A stretch of DNA of 5,139 nucleotides, from positions 1 to 5,139 of the forward strand of contig JBPCRW010000192.1 in assembly GCA_050996405.1 (NCBI GenBank). The letters are read 5' to 3'. Below the pieces are notes generated by a model, which ran no database searches, had not been told where the DNA came from, and saw only the letters and a list, made by a program, of their open reading frames with translations. The position numbers were made by a program, and so were the translations under genes. The stretch comes from JBPCRW01 sp050996405 (GTDB lineage: Bacteria > Acidobacteriota > Blastocatellia > Pyrinomonadales > Pyrinomonadaceae). Below, one piece after another: positions 1 to 5,139 of the stretch (within the stretch, counting starts at the first letter, position 1; every line of letters begins with the position of its first letter).

Positions 1-96
1 CACGATTGACGCGATTTTCCCGCTGATTCCGGCGTAGCTGTGCTTGCCGATGACAACCAGCGGTTCGGCTAAAATTTTGTTCGTTTCCGTCTGCAT
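1..96 (-). CDS. actC: ActC, NrfD-like quinol-interacting membrane subunit of Alternative Complex III (N-terminal fragment)
   Basis: Only the first 32 codons are present; the gene continues beyond the left edge. The ATG at 96-94 opens a frame with no stop, reading MQTETNKILAEPLVVIGKHS and then YAGISGKIASIV. The pattern of a short polar leader, 'PLV' and 'I(S/T)xKI' ahead of the first helix is what I recall for ActC/NrfD-type subunits of ACIII. ActC is a polytopic membrane protein thought to bind quinol, and it normally follows actB, as here. The gap to the actB stop is 61 bp and is largely filled by an inverted REP-like repeat that ends 8 nt before this start. No convincing Shine-Dalgarno sequence lies in the usual place: the bases before the ATG are TTCTGACTTAGACA. 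The identification rests mainly on gene order, because the fragment contains no membrane segment. Confidence 0.75.
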   Translation of the reverse strand, partial: MQTETNKILAEPLVVIGKHSYAGISGKIASIV

Positions 97-103
97 TGTC
101 TAA

Positions 104-176
104 GTCAGAACCGCCTGCGTAAGCGGGCGGGTAATTATTTGCAGAAAACCCTCCCGCTTACGCAGGCGATTCTGAC
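104..176. repeat. Inverted pair of REP-like elements between actB and actC (BIME-like hairpin)
   Basis: The arm at 104-132 and the arm at 148-176 are reverse complements at 27 of 29 positions, separated by a 15-nt AT-rich loop (133-147). Each arm is a copy of the element also found inside actB (GTCAGAACCGCCTGCG, then the loop and GCGGGCGGGT), and each can also fold alone because CCGCC pairs with GGCGG around a 4-nt loop. In the act transcript the pair would make a very stable stem-loop. It covers the last codons and stop of actB (TAA at 160-158) and ends just before the actC start. It could stabilise upstream mRNA, attenuate transcription or reduce actC translation. There is no following U-tract, so I do not call it a terminator. 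Confidence 0.9.
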
Positions 177-3154
177 ATTTCCTCGTTTGGATTTCGCACT
201 GTCGCTAAATAACTCGTGCGCGGTCTTGTATTTAATTCTGCCAAAAGCCCGTAATTTGTCGCTTCATTTTTCAATTTTGAAACTTTACTATTCGGGTCGT
301 TGATGTCGCCGAAAACAATCGCTTCGGTCGGGCAAACCTGCTGGCAAGCCGTCACGATTTCGCCGTCTTTAACTTCGCGCCCTTCGGTTTCGGCGTCGAT
401 TTTCGCGTGCTGGATTCGCTGGACGCAATACGTGCATTTTTCCATCACGCCGCGACTTCTGACAGTAACTTCAGGATTGCGCTGTAACTGCACCAGCGGC
501 GTATCGAAATTTGAATATTGAAAAAAATTAAATCTTCTGACTTTATACGGGCAATTGTTTGAACAATATCGAGTTCCGACGCAGCGGTTATAAGTCATTT
601 CGTTCAAACCTTCCGCGCTGTGCGTCGTCGCTTCGACGGGGCAAACCAATTCGCACGGCGCGTTTTCGCAATGCTGGCACATCACGGGCTGGAGCAGCGT
701 TGCATCATTTTCGTAATAACGGTCAACGCGAATCCAGTGCATTTCACGCGCCCGCAAAACTTCCGGCTTGCCGACAATCGGGATATTATTTTCGGCTTGA
801 CAGGCGACAACGCAGGCGTTGCAGCCAATGCAGCTTCCCGTATCAACCGCCATTCCCCAGGCGTGTCCTTCATATTTCCAGCCCGGATAAAGCGAGATTT
901 GTTTTTGCGGGTCGTCGGCTTCGCGCTTTGCAAAGTTCGGATTTTGTTTATATTCGGCAAGCGTCGCCGCGCGGATGAGTTCGCGCCCTTCCATATCAGC
1001 GTGAAACTGCGTGCAGGCAAGCGAAAACTGTTCGCCCGTTTTTGTAATTTCCAAGTTTTCGCCAAACCACATTGTTTGGGAATTTCTCAAAATGTAAGCG
1101 TCAAAACCCGCGCCGTTTCCAATTTGTCCGGCGCGATTTCTACCGTAACCGAGTTGCACTGTAACCGAATCATCAGCATGCTGCGGCACAATAAAAACCG
1201 GAGCGCGAACCGATTTTCCGTTAAAATTTAATTCGACGACATCAACAGTTATCTGCCCGTGCGAGCCGCCCGTATTGGCGATGTCTTCATTCAAACCAAA
1301 CTTTTTCGCCGTCGCCGCGCTCATCAAAGCGGCATTATCCCACGTCAGTTTCGTCAAAGGCTTCGGCAATTCTTGAAGCCAACCGTTGTTGGCAAAACGT
1401 CCGTCATAAATTGTTGGGTCGGCTTTGAAAACAAGCTCGATGGATTGCGGATTCTTGTCAGAACCGCCTGCGTTAGCGGGCGGGTTGTTTAATTGCGGAT
1501 TTCGATTCAGCCAGTCGGTTTTCAGATTTACTGATTTTCCCGCAAAAGCCGTGTTTGCGATGAAACCGTCCCGCAAGGCTTGCCGCCAATTCTTGTCAGA
1601 ACCGCCTGCGTTAGCGGGCAGGTTCTTGTCAGAACCGCCTGCGTTAGCGGGTGGGTTCTCCGTTGATAGAGAATTGTGTTTGGCAGCGGTTGACCCGTCC
1701 GTAGGCGCAGGCGGTTCTGACTTAAGCCAAAATCCGCGCACGATGTCGTAACTCGAAACGTCGGGCGAATCGGTGAAAGCGGCAAGAAATTCGTGCGCCG
1801 ATTTGCCGTTAAAAAGCGGCGCGATAAGCGGCTGGATTATCGAAGCCGTGCCGTCAAACGCTCGCGTGTCGCTCCAAGTTTCGAGTTCGTGCGCGGCGGG
1901 AATGTTCCAATTACAAAGTGCAGAAGTTTCATCATTGTAAAGACTCAAAGCGACGCGCCAAGCGACTTTCTGCAAACTTTCGGAAAAATGAAAATCAGCC
2001 GGAGAATTATAAGCCGGATTGCCGCCGATAATTATCAACATCTCGACTCGTCCCGCATCAATATCGCCGACAATCTCGCGCAGAGATTCGAGTTGATTAA
2101 CGGAATTTGCGGCGACAGGTTCTGTATAAAAAACGGTTTTCCCGACATTGCCGAGCGCATTGTTCAGGGCGTGTGCGAGAGCGTGAACAACCGGCGGCTG
2201 ACTTCTGCCCGCAACGACGATTGACGAGCCGTGATGCGCGTTTAAATCTTTAACGAGCGCGTCAATCCAAGAGCCGTTTTCAATATTTTCAATTGTCTGT
2301 CCGATGCCGAATTTACCAGCCAAAACGCGGGCGAAATTTTCGATTTCCGTAGATTTTATCGAAAGGCGATTATCGGCAGCCGCGCCCGTAATTGTTGGCG
2401 AAGATTCGACAACGTATAAACGATTAAAATTCAAATTTCCGCCGCGCGCGCTTTGTCTTTTACTAAAATCTCGCGCATATCGAACACGCGCCGGACTGTC
2501 GAACAAAAAATCCGCATCGAGCGATAAAATAACATCCGCTTTATCGAATTGATAAACGGTTTCCGCGTCCGCGCCGAAAGCCATTTTCGCGCCTTCAAAT
2601 TCGTTGTCGCGGTTTATCGGTTCATATTGATGCCAGATGGCGTTTGGAAAATCTTTGAGTAAATCTTGAATTTGAAAAGCGAACGTCGGCGACGCGATTG
2701 TTTCCGTCAAAATTCTTAAACCCGCGCCTTGTTTTTGTCGCTGATTCGCCAGATTTTTCCGTAAATCGTTTAAAAAACTTTCCCAAGTTGCGATTTGCCC
2801 AAAATGCAAAACGTCCTTTGCGCGGTCAGGGTCATAGAGCGATAAAACCGAAGCCTGCGCGAAAATGTCGGTTGCGCCTAAACTCGCCGGATGCAGCGGA
2901 TTGCCTTCGATTTTTGTCGGTCTGCCTTCGTGACTTTCGGCTAAAATTCCGAGCGCGTAACCGCCCAAAGTCGCGGCGGTCGCGTAAAAAAGCGGTTCGC
3001 CCAGAACAATTTCTTCCGGCTGGCGAACATACGGCACAATTTGCTCAACCGGCGGACGCGCATTGCAGCCCGCAAGTCCGGCAAGCGCGAGCGACGCGCC
3101 CATCAAACGCAAAAATTCGCGCCGGTTGATGGTGGTTTCAGGTTCGTAGCGCAT
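158..3154 (-). CDS. actB: ActB, fused molybdopterin-like / iron-sulfur subunit of Alternative Complex III
   Basis: 998 residues from the ATG at 3154. The N-terminus carries a twin-arginine signal (NRREFLRLMG, arginines 11-12) followed by a hydrophobic stretch and a lipobox-like LAGC (Cys30), so export by Tat and possible lipid anchoring are expected. Residues ~35-740 resemble the molybdopterin oxidoreductase fold (SHEGRPTKIEGNPLHPASLGA is typical). In ACIII this domain binds no Mo cofactor, and no N-terminal Fe-S cysteines are seen here. Residues ~760-990 are a ferredoxin-like domain. Its cysteines are 775/778/781/785, 826/829/834/838, 858/864/868, 907/910 and 937/941. That total of 15 suits three [4Fe-4S] and one [3Fe-4S] cluster, as in this family. 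Oddities: the usual ~50-residue leader before the Tat motif is absent; REP-like repeats add in-frame segments at ~479-522 and ~553-568; the stop codon lies in a repeat. A TTG at 3178 in the same frame would add 8 repeat-encoded residues; an in-frame TAG at 3184-3182 prevents further extension. Confidence 0.95.
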   Translation of the reverse strand: MRYEPETTINRREFLRLMGASLALAGLAGCNARPPVEQIVPYVRQPEEIVLGEPLFYATAATLGGYALGILAESHEGRPTKIEGNPLHPASLGATDIFAQASVLSLYDPDRAKDVLHFGQIATWESFLNDLRKNLANQRQKQGAGLRILTETIASPTFAFQIQDLLKDFPNAIWHQYEPINRDNEFEGAKMAFGADAETVYQFDKADVILSLDADFLFDSPARVRYARDFSKRQSARGGNLNFNRLYVVESSPTITGAAADNRLSIKSTEIENFARVLAGKFGIGQTIENIENGSWIDALVKDLNAHHGSSIVVAGRSQPPVVHALAHALNNALGNVGKTVFYTEPVAANSVNQLESLREIVGDIDAGRVEMLIIIGGNPAYNSPADFHFSESLQKVAWRVALSLYNDETSALCNWNIPAAHELETWSDTRAFDGTASIIQPLIAPLFNGKSAHEFLAAFTDSPDVSSYDIVRGFWLKSEPPAPTDGSTAAKHNSLSTENPPANAGGSDKNLPANAGGSDKNWRQALRDGFIANTAFAGKSVNLKTDWLNRNPQLNNPPANAGGSDKNPQSIELVFKADPTIYDGRFANNGWLQELPKPLTKLTWDNAALMSAATAKKFGLNEDIANTGGSHGQITVDVVELNFNGKSVRAPVFIVPQHADDSVTVQLGYGRNRAGQIGNGAGFDAYILRNSQTMWFGENLEITKTGEQFSLACTQFHADMEGRELIRAATLAEYKQNPNFAKREADDPQKQISLYPGWKYEGHAWGMAVDTGSCIGCNACVVACQAENNIPIVGKPEVLRAREMHWIRVDRYYENDATLLQPVMCQHCENAPCELVCPVEATTHSAEGLNEMTYNRCVGTRYCSNNCPYKVRRFNFFQYSNFDTPLVQLQRNPEVTVRSRGVMEKCTYCVQRIQHAKIDAETEGREVKDGEIVTACQQVCPTEAIVFGDINDPNSKVSKLKNEATNYGLLAELNTRPRTSYLATVRNPNEEMSESPA
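1444..1501. repeat. REP-like element inside actB with flanking 10-bp direct repeats
   Basis: The element copy at 1451-1486 contains the core CCGCCTGCGTTAGCGGGCGG, which can form a short hairpin with a GTTA loop. It is flanked by the identical direct repeat ATTGCGGATT at 1444-1453 and 1492-1501. The distance from one direct repeat to the other is 48 bp, exactly 16 codons, so the frame is kept. In ActB this reads NPQ-LNNPPANAGGSDK-NPQ, with NPQ duplicated at residues 552-554 and 568-570. This is the pattern expected if a ~38-bp element inserted and duplicated a 10-bp target. A local duplication event could also produce it. Confidence 0.88.
1589..1721. repeat. Cluster of three REP-like elements inside actB, two tandem and one inverted
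   Basis: Two direct copies (1589-1624 and 1622-1657) follow each other with a 33-bp period. A third, more diverged copy in the opposite orientation lies at 1693-1721, after a 35-bp unique stretch. On the coding strand they read, in order, SEPPAPTDG, then a polar spacer, then PPANAGGSDKN and LPANAGGSDKN. Together they form a ~44-residue polar, low-complexity segment (residues ~479-522) between 'RGFWLK' and 'WRQALRDG', where I would expect continuous ActB sequence. The frame stays open through all three copies. A short GCCAA at 1585-1589 and 1726-1730 flanks the cluster, but it is too short to count as a target duplication. Confidence 0.9.
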
Positions 3155-3235
3155 ATAAGTCCAGAGTCCATTGTCCAAAGTCTAAAGTCGGAAAGCCGCT
3201 GACTTTGGGCTTTGGACTCTAGACTCTGGACTTTC
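3155..3235. repeat. Inverted pair of heptanucleotide tandem repeats between actA and actB
   Basis: On the minus strand 3189 to 3155 reads as five 7-mers: GACTTTA, GACTTTG, GACAATG, GACTCTG, GACTTAT. On the plus strand 3201 to 3235 reads GACTTTG, GGCTTTG, GACTCTA, GACTCTG, GACTTTC. The two arms match at about 28 of 35 positions and are separated by 11 nt, so the transcript could form a long imperfect stem. The array fills essentially the whole 82-bp gap between the actA stop and the actB start, and its last unit abuts the actB ATG. It therefore supplies whatever ribosome-binding signal actB has (a GGAC about 7 nt upstream). Heptamer tandem repeats are known in other bacteria, for example the STRR repeats of cyanobacteria; I do not claim they are homologous. 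Confidence 0.88.
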
Positions 3236-3236
3236 T

Positions 3237-3932
3237 TCACCTGTGGCAAGTCGAACAATTAGTCAAATTCCGCGCGTCTTTGACGTGATATTTTTTGACC
3301 AATTCCGCGCCTTGCTCGTTTTGATTGGCGGGCGTTTGCCATTCCATATTAAAAACTTCCTCGCGCGGGCGAATAAAATTTTGCGGCTCACGATGACAGC
3401 TTAGACACCATTCCATTGTCAAAGGCGCGGCTTGATACGTTAAAGACATTTCGTCCACACGCCCGTGACAGGTCGCGCAGCCAACGCCTTTTGCAACGTG
3501 AATCGAATGATTGAAATAGACAAATTGCGGCAAATTATCAACGCGCGTCCAGTGAATCGGCTCGCCCGTTTGAAAACTAGCGCGAACCGGCTCAAGCATC
3601 TCGCTCGTCGTCCACAACTGCGAATGGCAATTCATACAAGTCTGCGTCGGCGGCATTCCGGCGAAAGCGGATTTTTCAACCGTTGTATGACAATAGCGGC
3701 AGTCAATTCCGTCGTCCGCGACATGATGTTTATGTGAAAACGGAACGGGCTGCGGCTGGACGATTCCTGCCTGCGTAATAAACGGCGATTTGTAAATTTC
3801 AGTTAGAATCCAGCCCGCCGCAACCAGCAAAACCACGAAACCGACCACACAAAAACGCGCCACCGCGTTGGTCACGGGATGAAAAAACCTGTGCCTGACT
3901 TTCGTGTTTTCGTCCGGCATATCGAAATCCAT
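3237..3932 (-). CDS. actA: ActA, membrane-anchored pentahaem cytochrome c of Alternative Complex III
   Basis: 231 residues, complete. One N-terminal membrane segment (about 24-45, NAVARFCVVGFVVLLVAAGW) acts as an uncleaved anchor, and the rest lies outside the membrane. There are exactly five CXXCH haem-attachment motifs: CRYCH (78-82), CMNCH (99-103), CATCH (152-156), CLSCH (176-180) and CSTCH (226-230), the last one residue from the C-terminus. Five haems, one anchor, this length and the position directly before actB match ActA, which carries electrons within ACIII. Several further histidines (H67, H69, H70, H142, H145) could be distal haem ligands. The ATG at 3932 is preferred over the in-frame ATG at 3920 because AGGAAG lies just upstream. 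It is the first gene of the operon in the window, and its promoter should lie in the 162-bp divergent spacer. Confidence 0.95.
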   Translation of the reverse strand: MDFDMPDENTKVRHRFFHPVTNAVARFCVVGFVVLLVAAGWILTEIYKSPFITQAGIVQPQPVPFSHKHHVADDGIDCRYCHTTVEKSAFAGMPPTQTCMNCHSQLWTTSEMLEPVRASFQTGEPIHWTRVDNLPQFVYFNHSIHVAKGVGCATCHGRVDEMSLTYQAAPLTMEWCLSCHREPQNFIRPREEVFNMEWQTPANQNEQGAELVKKYHVKDARNLTNCSTCHR

Positions 3933-3935
3933 TTT

Positions 3936-3941
3936 CTTCCT
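3936..3941 (-). promoter_or_regulatory. Shine-Dalgarno sequence of actA
   Basis: The minus strand reads AGGAAG at 3941-3936, three bases before the ATG at 3932 (five from AGGA). It is the clearest ribosome-binding site in the operon and fixes the actA start. The starts of actB and actC follow repeats and lack one this good. Confidence 0.7.
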
Positions 3942-3954
3942 AAAAAATATATTG

Positions 3955-4061
3955 TTCCGTCTGATTTACCACTGATAAAACAATGAAATTATTTTCAGAA
4001 TAGAGAATCGGATTTTTCTGAAAAAAAGTTCATTCGTTTTTCAGCGGTAAATCAGACGGAA
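3955..4061. repeat. 107-bp imperfect palindrome filling the divergent intergenic region
   Basis: The 21-bp ends at 3955-3975 and 4041-4061 are inverted copies differing at one base (TTCCGTCTGATTTACC, then A or G, then CTGA). The symmetry continues inward without gaps, so 3955-4000 pairs with 4016-4061 at 40 of 46 positions around a 15-nt centre (4001-4015). It starts 22 bp upstream of the actA ATG and ends 33 bp upstream of the TPP-enzyme ATG. Both genes therefore have nearly the same upstream sequence, which probably contains both promoters. It could be a MITE-like element, a large operator region or a duplicated promoter. I see no clear target-site duplication around it and no confident -35/-10 pair within it. 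Confidence 0.88.
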
Positions 4062-4076
4062 GAAGTAATTTCAAAA

Positions 4077-4082
4077 GAGAGG
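4077..4082 (+). promoter_or_regulatory. Shine-Dalgarno sequence of the TPP-enzyme gene
   Basis: GAGAGG at 4077-4082 lies 12 nt before the ATG at 4095. The spacing is rather long, but the intervening bases are AT-rich and no better start lies nearby. It supports the 4095 start. Confidence 0.55.
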
Positions 4083-4094
4083 AAAAATTAAATT

Positions 4095-5139
4095 ATGGCA
4101 GACACGGCAGCCGATGTTTTGATTGAAACAATTATCAAATGGGGCGTTGACACGGTTTTTGGACTACCCGGCGACGGCATCAACGGCATTATGGAATCTT
4201 TGCGCGTGCGGCAAGACCGCATCCGCTTTTTCCAAGTTCGCCACGAAGAAGCCGCCGCGTTTATGGCTTGCGCTTATGGCAAATATACCGGAAAACTCGG
4301 CTGTTGTCTGGCAACATCGGGACCCGGCGGAATTCATCTTCTTAATGGTTTGTATGACGCGAAAATGGACCAATCGCCCGTTTTGGCAATCACCGGACAA
4401 ACTTATTCGGATTTAAAAGGCAGTCATTTTCAGCAGGAAGTAAATATGCTTCGTTTGTTTGAAGATGTAACGGTTTATAACGAAGAAGTCATCAATCCGA
4501 ATCAGGTTGAAATGCTGGCGAACGAGGCTTGCCGACACGCTTTAGACCATCGCGGTGTCGGGCATATCACATTTCCGGTTGATTATCAGGAAGCTGTGCC
4601 GTCGGGCAAAACTTCGTCGCACAAAATCAAAGGTTCGACCGGCGGCAGTTGGCGCGCGCCCGTTGTCGTGCCGCCCGAAGAAGATTTACGCGACGCGGCG
4701 CGAATTTTAAACGGCGCGAAAAAGCCCGTCATTCTCGTCGGGCAGGGCGCGAAAAAAGCGGGCGACGAAGTTCTCGAAATTGCCGAAAAACTCGGCGCGC
4801 CGATTGTCAAAGCACTTTTAGGAAAAGAAGTTGTGCCGGACGATAATCCTTTGACGACTGGCGGTTTAGGACTTTTGGGAACAACACCTTCGCAGGAAGC
4901 AATGGAAAATGCGGACGTGATTTTAATCATCGGCTCGTCGTTTCCGTATATGGAATTTCTGCCGAAGCCGGACGACGCGAAAGGCGTTCAGATTGACGAT
5001 AAAGCCGACCGAATCGGCTTGCGTTTTCCGGTCGAAGTCGGACTTATCGGCGACGCGAAACCGACGCTTGCCGCCCTTTTGCCGTATATCGAGCGCAATG
5101 AAGACCGTTCGTTTTTGGAAACGGCGCAAGCGGGAATGA
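4095..5139 (+). CDS. PoxB/YdaP-like thiamine-diphosphate enzyme, probable quinone-dependent pyruvate oxidase (N-terminal part)
   Basis: 348 codons are present; the gene continues past the right edge. Residues 1-~172 form the PYR domain of the TPP-enzyme family, with VFGLPGDGIN (21-30), RHEEAAAFMA (49-58) whose Glu51 is the likely TPP-activating glutamate, SGPGGIHLLNGLYDA (75-89), PVLAITGQ (95-102) and FQQE (112-115). Residues ~192-325 match the central domain (KKPVILVGQGA; ADVILIIGSSFPYMEFLPKP; a C-terminal VQIDDKADRIG segment). This arrangement and the sequence flavour fit pyruvate:quinone oxidoreductase / pyruvate oxidase, which decarboxylates pyruvate to acetate and reduces FAD and then quinone. 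The diagnostic C-terminal GDG...N TPP-binding motif and any membrane-binding tail lie outside the window. Acetolactate synthase or another member of the superfamily is therefore not strictly excluded, although ALS usually has HEQ where this protein has HEE. The gene diverges from actA and shares the palindromic upstream region. Confidence 0.85.
   Translation, partial: MADTAADVLIETIIKWGVDTVFGLPGDGINGIMESLRVRQDRIRFFQVRHEEAAAFMACAYGKYTGKLGCCLATSGPGGIHLLNGLYDAKMDQSPVLAITGQTYSDLKGSHFQQEVNMLRLFEDVTVYNEEVINPNQVEMLANEACRHALDHRGVGHITFPVDYQEAVPSGKTSSHKIKGSTGGSWRAPVVVPPEEDLRDAARILNGAKKPVILVGQGAKKAGDEVLEIAEKLGAPIVKALLGKEVVPDDNPLTTGGLGLLGTTPSQEAMENADVILIIGSSFPYMEFLPKPDDAKGVQIDDKADRIGLRFPVEVGLIGDAKPTLAALLPYIERNEDRSFLETAQAGM

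Noticed and set aside
104..176. Intrinsic terminator after actB
   Set aside because: The hairpin is strong but no U-run follows it on the transcribed strand, and actC starts immediately afterwards.
620..1231. Plus-strand open frame of ~200 codons, with several others opposite actB
   Set aside because: It lies antisense to strongly supported actB sequence, including the Fe-S cysteine region; the translation is Arg/Ser/Ala-rich with no recognisable motif.
1589..1657. Tandem 33-bp direct repeats that could suggest a CRISPR array
   Set aside because: The two units abut with no spacer, lie in frame inside actB, and match dispersed single copies elsewhere in the window.
158..3154. Active molybdoenzyme such as a polysulfide or nitrate reductase catalytic subunit
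   Set aside because: The molybdopterin-like region is fused to a PsrB-like ferredoxin domain and follows a pentahaem actA, and no N-terminal Fe-S cysteine motif is present. This is the ACIII arrangement, in which the Mo site is lost.
3155..3178. TTG start at 3178 for actB, eight codons longer
   Set aside because: The added residues (MDNGLWTY) are encoded entirely by the heptamer repeat; the ATG at 3154 directly precedes a normal Tat signal, so it is preferred.
3933..4094. Sigma-70 -35/-10 pairs for actA and the TPP-enzyme gene
   Set aside because: The region is AT-rich and has TATATT-like words, but no pair with acceptable hexamers and 16-18 bp spacing stood out on either strand.
4586..4930. 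Minus-strand open frame of 114 codons opposite the TPP-enzyme gene
   Set aside because: It is antisense to the conserved central domain of the TPP enzyme, and its composition looks like a reverse-strand shadow.

Overview
The window looks like the start of an Alternative Complex III (ACIII, Act) respiratory operon on the minus strand, with a thiamine-diphosphate (TPP) enzyme gene diverging from it on the plus strand. In minus-strand transcription order the operon genes are actA (pentahaem cytochrome c, 3932 to 3237), actB (fused molybdopterin-like and iron-sulfur subunit, 3154 to 158) and the first 32 codons of actC (NrfD-like membrane subunit, 96 to 1, running off the left edge). On the plus strand a PoxB/YdaP-like TPP enzyme starts at 4095 and runs off the right edge. 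ACIII genes in this order occur in Acidobacteriota, Bacteroidota/Rhodothermota, Planctomycetota and some Myxococcota-like groups. The mix of moderate GC, abundant GCG codons and REP-like repeats suggests an acidobacterium (Blastocatellia-like), but that assignment is a guess.

Working together: ACIII oxidises membrane quinol and passes electrons to a cytochrome c or directly to a terminal oxidase. ActA supplies haems, ActB supplies an Fe-S wire on the periplasmic side, and ActC is the quinol-interacting membrane subunit. The divergent TPP enzyme resembles quinone-dependent pyruvate oxidases, which would feed electrons into the same quinone pool. That functional link is inferred.

The genes are conventional; the repeats are the unusual part. 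(1) A short REP-like element with core CCGCCTGCGTTAGCGGGCGG occurs six times. Two copies form an inverted pair between actB and actC, and the pair supplies actB's last codons and stop. Four copies lie in frame inside actB, in both orientations, and one of these is flanked by a perfect 10-bp direct repeat like a target-site duplication. (2) Heptanucleotide repeats (GACTTTG/GACTCTG type) form an inverted pair between actA and actB, exactly where the usual extended N-terminal leader of ActB would be encoded; that leader is absent. (3) A 107-bp imperfect palindrome with 21-bp near-perfect ends fills most of the 162-bp divergent intergenic region, so both genes have nearly the same upstream sequence.

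Apart from these spacers (97-157, 3155-3236 and 3933-4094) the window is fully coding. No RNA gene, CRISPR array, transposase gene or convincing intrinsic terminator was seen.
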